Assembly: GCA_964344935.1 (NCBI GenBank)
Contig: CAYFPL010000005.1
Location: forward strand, 310,001 to 374,000
Length of the DNA: 64,000 bases
From: GCA-2731375 sp964344935
Lineage (GTDB): Bacteria; Pseudomonadota; Alphaproteobacteria; GCA-2731375
Direction: 5' to 3'
Shown: piece after piece, positions 8,018 to 16,681 of the stretch
How the letters are laid out: each line of letters begins with the position of its first letter
Position numbering within the stretch: the stretch's first letter is position 1
Notes under the pieces: model-generated
Told to the model about the DNA's origin: nothing
Database searches by the model: none
Seen by the model: only the letters and a program-made list of their open reading frames with translations
Program-made: the position numbers and the translations under genes

Positions 8018-9076
8018 ATGGCGGATATAAGCCTGACACGCCCCCACCGCGACCCTTACGCCGTCCCCCTCCCTTTGAAGCGGGTGACGTTCGGGCTGTT
8101 CCTGATCGTTGCGCTCTCGCTCCCCCTGGTCATTGAAGGCTACAGCGCCTACAGGCTGGCTCAGGTAGGTGCCATCGCCATCGCTGTCCTGGGCGTCAAC
8201 CTGCTGACCGGGGTCAGCGGGCAGTTCTCCATCGGCCATGGCGCCTTCTTCGCCGTCGGCGCCTATACCACTTCCATCACCATGAGCCATCTGGGGTTCT
8301 CCGCCTATGGCGCCATACCTGCGGCGGCCGTAGTCTCGTTCATCTCGGGCTTCCTATTCGGCTGGCCCGCCCTGCGCCTTGGCCTGTGGCATCTGCTGCT
8401 GGCCACCTGGGGGCTCTCCTTGGTGCTGCCGCAGATCCTGCGGTTGGATGCCCTTCAGCCCTGGACCGGGGGCGTCAGCGGCATCTATCTGGACCGGCCC
8501 GATCCGCCGGCCTGGACCGGCATGAATGACGACCAATATTGGTACTACGTGACACTGGGGATCATGGTCGTCTGCTTCATTCTGGCCGGCAATCTGGTCA
8601 AAAGCCGGACCGGACGGGCCCTGGCGGCCATCCGCGATAACGAGATCGGGGCGGCGCCCATGGGCATCAACGTGGCTATGTTCAAAACCACCATTTTCGG
8701 CGTCTCCGCCATGTATGCCGGCATCGGCGGCGCCCTGACCGGCCTTTTGGCGGATTTCGTGGCGCCGGATTCATACAGCCTGTTCTTCTCCATTCTGCTA
8801 TTGATCGGCGCCGTTCTGGCCGGCGTGCGCTCTGTCTGGGGCGCTCTTGTGGGCAGTTTTCTTGTCCTCTCATTGCCAGGCCTGGCCGGGGTCATCGACA
8901 AGGATCTGATACTGCCCCTATTCGGCGTGTTGTTGTTGATCGTCGTCTGTTTCATACCCGATGGCGTTTCCGGCTTGGCCACGCGCCTCTATCATCGCTA
9001 CATCCATTTTCGCCGACGGGCCAAGGCGCGGCGGGCCGTGACCGGTATCACTGACGGGCGACATCAAAACGGCTAG
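8018..9076 (+). CDS. Branched-chain amino acid-type ABC permease (LivM-like), orphan
   Basis: A 352-residue polytopic membrane protein with about ten hydrophobic segments and the LivM hallmark GVSGQFSIGHGAFFAVGAY near residue 70. The EAA-like loop RALAAIRDNEIGAAPMGIN is near residue 205. Such subunits form the channel of amino-acid, urea or amide importers together with LivH, two ATPases and a periplasmic binding protein. None of those partners is adjacent, so it is either a stray copy or works with partners elsewhere. A TTG at 8009 in frame would add three residues; the ATG at 8018 is preferred. Confidence 0.85.
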   Translation: MADISLTRPHRDPYAVPLPLKRVTFGLFLIVALSLPLVIEGYSAYRLAQVGAIAIAVLGVNLLTGVSGQFSIGHGAFFAVGAYTTSITMSHLGFSAYGAIPAAAVVSFISGFLFGWPALRLGLWHLLLATWGLSLVLPQILRLDALQPWTGGVSGIYLDRPDPPAWTGMNDDQYWYYVTLGIMVVCFILAGNLVKSRTGRALAAIRDNEIGAAPMGINVAMFKTTIFGVSAMYAGIGGALTGLLADFVAPDSYSLFFSILLLIGAVLAGVRSVWGALVGSFLVLSLPGLAGVIDKDLILPLFGVLLLIVVCFIPDGVSGLATRLYHRYIHFRRRAKARRAVTGITDGRHQNG

Positions 9077-9113
9077 GGTTTTGGGCATTGGATGCTTCGG
9101 GAGGATGCATGCC

Positions 9114-9182
9114 ATGCCCACACTCGCAGATTTTCCCAATATGGCAGTGGCCCTGTTGGTTGCCCTGGTGTTCCTGCTCTAG
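9114..9182 (+). CDS. Possible 22-residue hydrophobic peptide
   Basis: A 22-codon frame (MPTLADFPNM then a Val/Leu-rich end) follows a good GGGAGG at 9099-9104, ten bases before the ATG. The second half could span a membrane. It is too short to judge by composition. A 10-base direct repeat (TGCTCTAGAG at 9175-9184 and 9191-9200) covers its stop codon. Confidence 0.2.
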   Translation: MPTLADFPNMAVALLVALVFLL

Positions 9183-9194
9183 AGACGACGTGCT

Positions 9195-10400
9195 CTAGAG
9201 CCCCAGCACCAGTTTCGCCATGATGTTGCGCTGAATTTCGTTGGAGCCGCCATATATGCCGGCCGCCCGGTCGTTCAAATAACGCCCGGTGACCGACATT
9301 TCATCCCGCTCACCGATGGGCGATAGATTGGTGCCGGGCAGGCGTTCCTCGGGTTGGTGGGGGGCCGCGTAATAGGCGATGGCCTGGACCGCCAGTTCGC
9401 TGACATCCATCTGCACTTCCGTCCCCCGGGTTTTCAGCATGGACGAGGCCGGTCCGGGGCTGCCCCGTTCAGCAATTTCGGCCATGGTGCGGTGTTCCAC
9501 GTATTCCAGGGCCGTCAGTTCAATGTCCAGGGAGGCGAGACGACCGGAGAAAGTGGCATCGTCCATCAGGCTGGCACCGTCGCTCTGACGCCGCCGCCGG
9601 GCCATTTCCCGGATGCCGTCCAGCCTGACCCGCAGGGCGGACGATTGCGCCGCGGCCCCGCGTTCGAATTCAAGGAGATATTTGGCCACGGTCCAACCGT
9701 CATTCTCGGCCCCGACCCGGCTGCTTTGGGGCACGCGTACATCCTCGAAGAAGACCTGATTGAATTCATGGTCCCCGCCCATGATGTAAAGGGGCTCCAC
9801 CCTGATGCCGGGGCGGTCCATCTCAAACAACAGGAAACTGATGCCGGTCTGGGGCTTGCCTTCGGTCGAGGTGCGGACCAGGCAGAAGATGCGGTTGGCG
9901 TTGTGGGCGTTCGTGGTCCAGATTTTGGAGCCATTGATGATGTAATCGTCGCCGTCGGCGATCGCCCGGGTCTGCAGCGAGGCCAGGTCCGAACCCGCAC
10001 CTGGCTCCGAATAGCCTTGGCACCAGACATCTTCGCCCGAAAGAATACGCGGCAGATAGAAGGCTTTCTGCTCGTCCGAGCCATGACCCATAATGGCGGG
10101 CCCGACCATGCTCAGCCCCAGGGGCGAAAGCGGCGGCGCCCCGGCCCGGGCGCATTCCATGGCAAACAGATAGCGGCGCATGGCATCCCAGCCGGTGCCG
10201 CCATGTTCCACGGGCCAGCCGGGTGCGGCCCAGCCCTGGGCATAGAGGATCTTATGCCAGGCCTGGGTGGCGTCGTGATGGGCAAGAATGGTGGTGGCCA
10301 GACGTGCCGCTTCGCGGATCTCCGGCGTCAGACTGTCGTCCAGAAATTCCCGCACCTCCCCCTGAAAGGTGCGTAGCTCGTCCGATAGCTGAATGTCCAT
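9195..10400 (-). CDS. Acyl-CoA dehydrogenase (PimC/FadE-like)
   Basis: A 401-residue flavoenzyme of the acyl-CoA dehydrogenase family with all three regions: the N-terminal helical domain, the FAD/substrate segment (CQGYSEPGAGSDLASLQT, IINGSKIWTTNAH) and the C-terminal helical domain ending in IYGGSNEIQRNIMAKLVLGL. The usual catalytic Glu of the YEGT motif is Gly here (IYGGSNEIQ), so the base must come from another position, as in pimeloyl-CoA and some steroid-side-chain dehydrogenases. It lies 12 bases after a second acyl-CoA dehydrogenase gene and may act with it or form a heteromer. Substrate unknown. Confidence 0.92.
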   Translation of the reverse strand: MDIQLSDELRTFQGEVREFLDDSLTPEIREAARLATTILAHHDATQAWHKILYAQGWAAPGWPVEHGGTGWDAMRRYLFAMECARAGAPPLSPLGLSMVGPAIMGHGSDEQKAFYLPRILSGEDVWCQGYSEPGAGSDLASLQTRAIADGDDYIINGSKIWTTNAHNANRIFCLVRTSTEGKPQTGISFLLFEMDRPGIRVEPLYIMGGDHEFNQVFFEDVRVPQSSRVGAENDGWTVAKYLLEFERGAAAQSSALRVRLDGIREMARRRRQSDGASLMDDATFSGRLASLDIELTALEYVEHRTMAEIAERGSPGPASSMLKTRGTEVQMDVSELAVQAIAYYAAPHQPEERLPGTNLSPIGERDEMSVTGRYLNDRAAGIYGGSNEIQRNIMAKLVLGL

Positions 10401-10412
10401 GTTCCCCCGCCG

Positions 10413-11564
10413 TCATTCCGCCGCCAGATCGCGGGCGATGACCAGTTTCTGGATGTCATTGGTGCCTTCATAGATGCGCGCCCCGCGCACGCCCCGATAG
10501 ATACGCTCCACCGGGAAATCCTGCAGATAGCCGTACCCGCCCAATGTCTGGATGGCGTCGGAGCAGACCGCTTCGGCCATGTCCGTGGCGAACAGTTTCG
10601 CCATGGAAGCTTCCTTGAGGCATTTCTCACCGGCGCTCCTCAGGGCGGCGGCATGCCAGATCAGCTGCCGTGCCGCTTCGATCTGGGTCGCCATATCGGC
10701 CAGGCGGAAGGCCACGGCCTGATGCTGAAAGATCGGCTTGCCAAAGGCTTCGCGTTCCTGGGCATAGGCCAGTGCCGCCTCTTGGGCGGACCGCGCCATG
10801 CCGAGCGCCTGGGCAGCGATGCCGATACGGCCGCCTTCCAGATTGCCAAGGGCGATGCGATAACCCTGACCCTCTTCGCCCAGGCGTGCGTCACCCGGGA
10901 TACGCATGTCGGTGAAGGCAAGTTGCGCCGTGTCGGAGGCGTTCTGGCCCAGTTTCTTTTCCACCCGCACCACTTCATAGCCGGGCGTGTCCGTGGGCAC
11001 GATAAAGGCGGAAATGCCCCGGCTGCCCTTGTCTGGATCGGTGACGGCGAAAACAAGGGTCAAATCCGCATTCTTGCCCGTGGTGATGAACTGTTTGTCA
11101 CCATTGATGACATAGCCGTTCCCATCGCGGACGGCGCGGGTTGCCAGGGCGCCGGCGTCCGAGCCGCCTTTGGCTTCCGTCAAGGCAAAGGCCGAGAGCA
11201 GTTTTCCCTGGGCCAAGTCGCGCAGATACATCTCTTTCTGTGTCTCGGTGCCGTATTCCAGAATGGGCATGCAGCCGACCGAGTTGTGCCCGCTCATGAC
11301 CACGGCGACAGCGCCGTCGCCGGCGGCGATCTCCTCCAGCGCCATGGCATAGGTGACATAGTCCAGGCCCGCCCCGCCCCATTCCTCCGGCACGGTCATG
11401 CCCATGAGGCCCAGTTCGCCCATGGCCCGGAATACCTCGCGGGGAAAATACGACTCCGCCTCCCATCGGGCCGCATGTGGCGCGATCTGCTCCGCCGCAA
11501 AGGCGCGGGCCATATCGCGGATCATGATCTGTTCCTCGGTCGGGATCATTGTTTCGTCATCCAA
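10413..11564 (-). CDS. Acyl-CoA dehydrogenase
   Basis: A 383-residue acyl-CoA dehydrogenase of the short/medium-chain type. ALTEAKGGSDAGAL and VINGDKQFITTGKNADLTLVF are the flavin and substrate region, and the C-terminal IYEGTNDIQKLVIARDLA carries the classical catalytic Glu. It introduces the alpha-beta double bond into acyl-CoAs and passes electrons to ETF. It seems to be the first gene of a leftward operon with the PimC-like dehydrogenase, with 12 bases between them. The HAD and luciferase-like genes lie upstream on the same strand with 4-16 base gaps, so all four may form one transcript. Confidence 0.93.
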   Translation of the reverse strand: MDDETMIPTEEQIMIRDMARAFAAEQIAPHAARWEAESYFPREVFRAMGELGLMGMTVPEEWGGAGLDYVTYAMALEEIAAGDGAVAVVMSGHNSVGCMPILEYGTETQKEMYLRDLAQGKLLSAFALTEAKGGSDAGALATRAVRDGNGYVINGDKQFITTGKNADLTLVFAVTDPDKGSRGISAFIVPTDTPGYEVVRVEKKLGQNASDTAQLAFTDMRIPGDARLGEEGQGYRIALGNLEGGRIGIAAQALGMARSAQEAALAYAQEREAFGKPIFQHQAVAFRLADMATQIEAARQLIWHAAALRSAGEKCLKEASMAKLFATDMAEAVCSDAIQTLGGYGYLQDFPVERIYRGVRGARIYEGTNDIQKLVIARDLAAE

Positions 11565-11580
11565 ACAATAGGACCGCGCA

Positions 11581-12288
11581 TCATAGACCTAACTGCCGGG
11601 CCAAACCGGGGAAATCATCGGCGATGATATCGTGATGGGGGTTTGGCTCGGGGTCTGGCGGGCCGGCGGTGCCCCATTCGTCCGGGCGGCGGACAAAGGC
11701 AGATTTGAAACCCACCTCGCGCGCCGCGTTCAGATCGAAATTGTGACAGGCCACCATGAGAATCTCCGAAGGATCCAAGGCAAGCCATTTCGCGGCCTGC
11801 TCGTAGGCCTTGGCCTGGGTCTTGTAGGTGCCGATCATCTCGCAGGAAATAACCGCATCCCAGGATAGGCCGTTGCGTTTTGCGGTATCGATGATCAGGG
11901 CAACCGAGAGAATGGTGAACGATGCGACAATGTATTTTTGCCGCAGTCTAGCCAGGGCATCGGGGAAATCGGGCCAGCAATCCAGCTGATGCCAGGCATA
12001 CCAAATCTCCTGGCGATCCTGGGCCGTAAAGACGCCCAGGTCGTACTTGGCGATCATGCTCTGCAACTGGTCGCGGTGAACATCATCGATGTTGAAAGTG
12101 GCGGGGGCTTCGGCGCCCGCATTGACCATGGCCTTGAGTGAAGATGCCCGATAGTCGTTGGCGATGGCCGCCCAGTCCCGTTCCAGGCCGTGACGCCCAC
12201 CAGCCGCCGCCAGGGCACGGCTGATGCCAGTATGCCAATCCAAAATGGTGCCGCCAGTGTCGAACGTCAGCGCCTTGATATGGTCCAT
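11581..12288 (-). CDS. Haloacid dehalogenase type II-like HAD hydrolase
   Basis: A 235-residue HAD-superfamily protein. The nucleophile motif is LTFDTGGTILDWHTGISRAL at the N terminus, close to the FDxxGTxxDW of L-2-haloacid dehalogenases. Motif II is in VASFTILSVALI, the Lys of motif III in YKTQAKAYEQAAKWL, and motif IV in SEILMVACHNFDLNAAREVG. Type II enzymes use the first Asp to displace halide from 2-haloalkanoates, but many relatives are phosphatases. Position between a luciferase-like monooxygenase gene and acyl-CoA dehydrogenase genes suggests a catabolic unit for an unknown carbon source. Confidence 0.85.
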   Translation of the reverse strand: MDHIKALTFDTGGTILDWHTGISRALAAAGGRHGLERDWAAIANDYRASSLKAMVNAGAEAPATFNIDDVHRDQLQSMIAKYDLGVFTAQDRQEIWYAWHQLDCWPDFPDALARLRQKYIVASFTILSVALIIDTAKRNGLSWDAVISCEMIGTYKTQAKAYEQAAKWLALDPSEILMVACHNFDLNAAREVGFKSAFVRRPDEWGTAGPPDPEPNPHHDIIADDFPGLARQLGL

Positions 12289-12292
12289 AGCC

Positions 12293-13315
12293 CTATTCCA
12301 GGACCAACTCGGCGAAGGTGTTCAGGTCGTCTTCCGTTTTGGGCCAGACCAAAAGTGAGGTGATGGCACTGTCTTCCCAGGCCGCCAGGCGCTGCTTGAT
12401 GCGGTCCCGGGGACCGACGAGGGAGATATCGTCAACTAGTTCGTCGGGCACCGCCGCCACCGCCTCGGCCTTCTTGCCGTCGAGGTAGAGATCCTGGATT
12501 TTCGCCGCAGCCTCGCCATAGCCCAGGCGCACCACCAGTTCGTTGTGGAAGTTCCTATCGCGGGCGCCCATGCCGCCCACGTACAGGGCCAGGTTCTTCT
12601 TCACTTCCAGGCGTCCGGCTTCCAGGTCGTCGGTAATGTGCATCTTCATGGGATACATGATCTCGAAACCGTCCGGCCGTTCGGCGATGGCGTCCGCATA
12701 AACCGCCTCCCGCTCCGGGGAATAGTAGAGCGGGAACCAGCCGTCACAGATTTCCGCCGCCATGGCCACGTTCTTTGGCCCTTCTGCGCCCAGAAATATG
12801 GGGATATCGGCGCGCAAGGGATGGGTGATGGGCTTCAAGGGTTTGCCCAGGCCCCAGGAACCGGGCGCATCCTCGGGATAGGGAATGGTGTAATGGGGCC
12901 CTGGTCCGGTCACCGGTGCCTCCCGGGCCAGCACCTGGCGGACGATGTTGATGTATTCCCGTGTCCGCGCCAGGGGCTTGGCGAAGGGCTGGCCGTACCA
13001 GCCTTCCACCACCTGGGGACCGGAAACACCAAGGCCCAGGATCACTCTGCCGTTGGAGAGATGATCCAGGGTCAGGGCATGCATGGCGGTGGCCGTCGGC
13101 GTCCGCGCCGAAATCTGCACGATGGCGGTGCCCAGTTTAATGGTCTTGGTGTGAGCACCGACCCAGGCCAGGGGCGTCAGCGCATCGGAGCCATAAGCCT
13201 CGGCCGTGAAAAAGCCGTAATAGCCAAGCGCCTCGGCCCGTTTGGCCAATCCAATGAGGTCTTCGGGCGGTTGCGCCCCCCAATATCCCGTCATCAGTCC
13301 TAGTTTTAGCGTCAT
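12293..13315 (-). CDS. LLM class flavin/F420-dependent oxidoreductase
   Basis: A 340-residue luciferase-like TIM-barrel protein. Typical segments are GLAKRAEALGYYGFFTAEAYGSDALTPLAW at the N terminus, KLGTAIVQISARTPTATAMHALTLDHLSNGRVILGLGVSG in the middle, and IPIFLGAEGPKNVAMAAEICDGWFP. This arrangement is that of the F420-dependent N5,N10-methylene-H4MPT reductase-like subgroup, though flavin-dependent members look similar. It is the first gene of the leftward four-gene cluster and starts 225 bases from the divergent helicase gene, where the operon promoter should be. Cofactor and substrate cannot be decided. Confidence 0.87.
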   Translation of the reverse strand: MTLKLGLMTGYWGAQPPEDLIGLAKRAEALGYYGFFTAEAYGSDALTPLAWVGAHTKTIKLGTAIVQISARTPTATAMHALTLDHLSNGRVILGLGVSGPQVVEGWYGQPFAKPLARTREYINIVRQVLAREAPVTGPGPHYTIPYPEDAPGSWGLGKPLKPITHPLRADIPIFLGAEGPKNVAMAAEICDGWFPLYYSPEREAVYADAIAERPDGFEIMYPMKMHITDDLEAGRLEVKKNLALYVGGMGARDRNFHNELVVRLGYGEAAAKIQDLYLDGKKAEAVAAVPDELVDDISLVGPRDRIKQRLAAWEDSAITSLLVWPKTEDDLNTFAELVLE

Positions 13316-13540
13316 GCGGTTCTCCCAATCTGGTACGCCACGGCACCATTTATCTTCATCATCTCTTCTTCACCATATCCAATTCCGGCCAATCATTCAC
13401 CGAAACCTTGACATGTTGGCCCTGATGGACGACATAGCCGTCAGCGACACTCAATAAACAAAAAGAGATCCGATCCCAGGCCGCCCAATTGACAGGGTGA
13501 GTGTCCCGGCGATGTGGTCGAGAAAGATAATTCAAACAAA

Positions 13541-14773
13541 ATGACAGAATTTGCGGGCCTTGAACTGGCCCAACCCTTGCTTCGCGCCGTTTCGGACGAA
13601 GGCTATTCGAAAGCCACGCCGATCCAGGCGAAAGCCATGCCGCCGCTGTTGGACGGTCGCGACCTGCTGGGCGTGGCCCAGACCGGTACCGGCAAGACAG
13701 CGGCCTTCGCCTTGCCGTTGCTGCAGCATCTCGCGAAAAATGATGCCAAGGCCCGGGCCCATGAACCCCGTGCCCTGATCCTGGCCCCGACCCGAGAGTT
13801 GGCCGGCCAGATCGGCGACAATATCCGCGCTTACAGCCGTTACCTCGGTCTACGAACCGCGGTCATTTTCGGCGGCGTTTCCGCCCGGCCCCAAATCAAG
13901 ACCCTGGCCAAGGGCGTCCACATCCTGGTTGCCACGCCGGGACGTCTGTTGGATCTGATGAACCAGGGCCAGGTCTGCCTCGGCGCGATCGAGATCTATA
14001 TTCTGGACGAAGCCGACCGCATGTTGGACATGGGCTTCATCCGGGACGTGAACAAGATTACGGCGGCGGTGCCGAAACATCGCCAAACCGCCTTGTTTTC
14101 GGCCACCATGCCCAAGACCGTCCAGGCCCTGGCCGACGGTTTGCTGAACGATCCGGTGAGGGTCGAAGTGGCACCGGCAGCGACCACGGCGGAAAAAGTC
14201 GAACAGAGCGTCCTGTTCGTCGCCAGGGATAAGAAGCGCGCCTTGCTGGGCGAACTGCTGGCCGATCAAGATTTGCAGCGCGTACTGATCTTTACCCGCA
14301 CCAAGCACGGCGCCAATCGGGTCGCCAAACAACTGGTCCAGATTGGTGTGGATGCGGATGCCATACACGGCAACAAATCCCAGGGCGCCCGGGAACGGGC
14401 CCTAAAGGGGTTCCGCGCAGGCAAGATACGGGCCCTGATCGCCACGGACATCGCCGCCCGTGGCATTGATGTGGAGGGCGTTACCCACGTCATCAATTTC
14501 GATCTGCCGAACGAGCCGGAAAGCTATGTCCACCGCATCGGCCGCACCGCACGGGCCGGGGCAGGGGGCAAGGCCATTTCCTTTTGCGACCACGAGGAAC
14601 GCGCCTGTCTGGTGGAGATTGAAAAAACCATCCGGCAGCCGGTGCCCGTGGATGAGGATCACCCCTACCACCTGGCGAATATCATTCCCGGTCCCGGTCC
14701 CGCCAAGCGTACGCCCCAACGCAGGCGGCGGCCCAACCGTCGGCATCGCCGGCCGTCGGCCAAGGCTGCGTAG
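13541..14773 (+). CDS. rhlE: DEAD-box RNA helicase (RhlE-like)
   Basis: A 410-residue RNA helicase core with all family motifs in order: the Q motif (PIQAKAMPPLL), motif I AQTGTGKTAAF, PTRELA, GG, TPGRLLD, motif II DEAD (ILDEADRML), motif III SATMPK, IFTRTKHGAN, TDIAARGIDV, and motif VI YVHRIGRTARAG. A short basic tail (RRRRPNRRHRRP) should bind RNA. The length and opening MTEFAGLELAQPLLRAV fit RhlE, involved in RNA remodelling, ribosome assembly and cold adaptation. An in-frame GTG at 13514 would add nine residues without homology, so the ATG is chosen. Single gene. Confidence 0.92.
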   Translation: MTEFAGLELAQPLLRAVSDEGYSKATPIQAKAMPPLLDGRDLLGVAQTGTGKTAAFALPLLQHLAKNDAKARAHEPRALILAPTRELAGQIGDNIRAYSRYLGLRTAVIFGGVSARPQIKTLAKGVHILVATPGRLLDLMNQGQVCLGAIEIYILDEADRMLDMGFIRDVNKITAAVPKHRQTALFSATMPKTVQALADGLLNDPVRVEVAPAATTAEKVEQSVLFVARDKKRALLGELLADQDLQRVLIFTRTKHGANRVAKQLVQIGVDADAIHGNKSQGARERALKGFRAGKIRALIATDIAARGIDVEGVTHVINFDLPNEPESYVHRIGRTARAGAGGKAISFCDHEERACLVEIEKTIRQPVPVDEDHPYHLANIIPGPGPAKRTPQRRRRPNRRHRRPSAKAA

Positions 14774-15138
14774 AAACGGCGAAAGGCACGGTGGTCGCGG
14801 GAGAGGCGCAGCACCCGCCGCATCGGCGAACTAGTCGGGCATTGTGCGTATCAGGGCTTCCCTGCGGCGGGCCGCGAAACCGTCCTTGGTCGCCAATGTT
14901 TTCGGCCAATATTTGGACCCAATGCCGCTGGCGGGATGACCCGTGCGTTGCCTTCGGGCGGACTTCGTGAATGCCCAGATCCAGTTCGCGCGAACTGAAG
15001 ATATGGATTGTACAATCACGCTCCGCATTCACAGGGGTTTCTCTCTTGCCAACGCATTGCCTTCGCTTACTTTTAAAAGTGAGCGGTTGGCTTTGTCTGC
15101 GCCTACCGCCCGGTAACCGTGGCCTAGGAGATTTGCAA
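14774..15138. other. Gene-poor gap between helicase and peroxidase genes
   Basis: These 365 bases contain no gene I can support firmly. The only candidate is a 65-codon frame on the minus strand (listed separately). The last part should hold the promoter of the peroxidase gene. I see no terminator-like hairpin with a T-run after the helicase stop codon. Confidence 0.5.
14831..15028 (-). CDS. Possible small hypothetical protein
   Basis: A 65-codon frame whose second half (about 45 residues, basic, ending RRREALIRTMPD) has codon use like its neighbours, with G/C-rich third positions. I recognise no family. There is no good ribosome site at the first ATG, so the gene could be shorter, a remnant, or chance. 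It runs antisense inside the gap upstream of the peroxidase gene. Confidence 0.22.
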   Translation of the reverse strand: MRSVIVQSISSVRANWIWAFTKSARRQRTGHPASGIGSKYWPKTLATKDGFAARRREALIRTMPD

Positions 15139-16002
15139 TTGCCATCACCACAGGAAGGTATTCTCGCGCCCGCGCCGGAACATGGGCGCTTCATGGAATT
15201 CACCGCCCGGCCCGGCCGCGATGCTGGCCCGGTCTTGCGTGCCCTGGCGGGCCGGGAGATGGGCGATGACCTGGTCGTGGGCCTGGGGCCGGGGCTGCTT
15301 CTGGGCTTGGCGCAGGAACGGGCGGAATTACGCCCCTTTCCCAGCCTGGATGCGCCGGGCTGCAATATTCCATCCAGCCAAGCCGATCTTTGGTGCTGGT
15401 TGCGGGGTCGCGATCGGGGATCCATCGCACTCGCTGGGCAGTCTCTAGCCGCATTGCTGGCGCCGGCCTTTGAATGTGTTCGCCTGGTGGATGGCTTCAC
15501 CCATGACGGCGGCCGGGACCTTACTGGCTATGTGGACGGCACGGAGAACCCGACGGGTGATGACGCAGTCGAAGCGGCAATCGCCCAGGACGGCTCCAGC
15601 TTCGTCGCGGTGCAGCAATGGCGACATGATCTGCGCCACTTTGCCGGCCTGCAGCAGGGTGAACAAGACGACATCATTGGCCGGCGCCTGAGCGACAACG
15701 TGGAATTCGAAGGCTCCCCCCCGTCCGCCCATGTCAAACGCACGGCCCAGGAGAGCTTCGAACCCGAGGCCTTCATTCTGCGCCGGTCCATGCCCTGGGC
15801 CGATGAACATGGCGAAGGGCTCATGTTCGTGGCCTTCGGCAAGACACTGGATGCCTTCGAAGTACAGCTTCGCCGCATGTGCGGCCTGGATGACGGTATC
15901 GCGGACGGCTTGTTCGAATTCACGCGGCCGATAACGGGCGGCTATTACTGGTGCCCGGCCATAGCCGATGGACGGCTGGACCTAGGAACCCTAGGTGCCT
16001 AG
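15139..16002 (+). CDS. DyP-type heme peroxidase
   Basis: The 287-residue product carries the dye-decolorizing peroxidase signature GYVDGTENP (GxxDG distal-pocket motif with the catalytic Asp), then FVAVQQWRHDL and the proximal heme His region around SAHVKRTAQESF. FILRRSMPWADEHGEGLMFVAFGKTLDAFEVQLRRM closes the second ferredoxin-like half. The TTG start is chosen because an AGGAG at 15126-15130 lies eight bases upstream, and the earlier in-frame ATG would add 56 residues without homology. The length matches YfeX-like cytoplasmic members. The family uses peroxide to oxidise dyes, porphyrinogens or other reductants. Its end overlaps the convergent TetR gene by 12 bases. Confidence 0.9.
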   Translation: MPSPQEGILAPAPEHGRFMEFTARPGRDAGPVLRALAGREMGDDLVVGLGPGLLLGLAQERAELRPFPSLDAPGCNIPSSQADLWCWLRGRDRGSIALAGQSLAALLAPAFECVRLVDGFTHDGGRDLTGYVDGTENPTGDDAVEAAIAQDGSSFVAVQQWRHDLRHFAGLQQGEQDDIIGRRLSDNVEFEGSPPSAHVKRTAQESFEPEAFILRRSMPWADEHGEGLMFVAFGKTLDAFEVQLRRMCGLDDGIADGLFEFTRPITGGYYWCPAIADGRLDLGTLGA

Positions 16003-16617
16003 GAAAATCGCCCGCACATAATCCCGATACAGCATGATCTGCTGCGGCAGCACCGCCTTGTCCCGCACCACTTTGGAGACGATGATGCCGCCGTCCACCA
16101 GCACCGAGACCATGTCCGCCAGGGCGTCCAGGTCCACATCGATCTTTGGCGGATAGCGCTCCGCGATCAGGTCCAGGCGGTGGCGGAAGCGGGTGCGCCA
16201 GGCCAGCACCGCTTCCTTGTTCAGGGCGCGGACATCCGCGCTGAACAGGTTCTCCTGGTAGCAATAAGAGGCTACCAGGCAGCCGGGGTGGCCTTCCGGC
16301 AGGTCCATCATCATCTCGGCGAACATTTTCAGCCCCACCAGGAAGCCGTGCAGGGGATCCTCGTGCAGCTCGTCGCCGCGGCGGAAGAGATCATCGAGCA
16401 ACTCTTCTTCGTTGTCGATGTAGCGTTGCAAAAGCGCCTTGGCGAGTTCGTTCTTGCCCTTGAAATGGTAGAAAAAACCGCTTTTGGTGATGCCCACAGC
16501 GGCGATCAGCTCGTCGATCGAGGTTGCCGCGAAGCCTTTTTGCAACACCGCCTGCTCGGCGGTTTCCAGCAGCCGTTCGCGGGTATCCTCGCCCCGCCGT
16601 TGGGTAACTTCGCTCAT
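15991..16617 (-). CDS. TetR/AcrR family transcriptional regulator
   Basis: A 208-residue regulator. The N-terminal helix-turn-helix is typical: TRERLLETAEQAVLQKGFAATSIDELIAAVGITKSGFFYHFKGKNEL (about residues 12-58). The C-terminal part is a ligand-binding helical domain similar to the group with HPGCLVASYCYQE, as in many NemR/AcuR-like regulators. A perfect dyad upstream at 16667-16681 is a likely operator. The divergent neighbour is the homocysteine S-methyltransferase gene and the convergent neighbour the DyP peroxidase gene. Ligand unknown. Confidence 0.92.
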   Translation of the reverse strand: MSEVTQRRGEDTRERLLETAEQAVLQKGFAATSIDELIAAVGITKSGFFYHFKGKNELAKALLQRYIDNEEELLDDLFRRGDELHEDPLHGFLVGLKMFAEMMMDLPEGHPGCLVASYCYQENLFSADVRALNKEAVLAWRTRFRHRLDLIAERYPPKIDVDLDALADMVSVLVDGGIIVSKVVRDKAVLPQQIMLYRDYVRAIFLGT

Positions 16618-16666
16618 CGCCGCAACCTCTTACGCGCAACCTGCTGATCACAATACCTGGCTCTAG

Positions 16667-16681
16667 TGTACCACAGGTACA
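16667..16681. promoter_or_regulatory. Candidate TetR-family operator
   Basis: TGTACC and GGTACA form a perfect six-base inverted repeat around ACA, 50 bases upstream of the TetR start codon and in the divergent intergenic region. Size and symmetry fit a TetR-family operator, so autoregulation is likely and control of the divergent methyltransferase gene possible. Confidence 0.5.
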
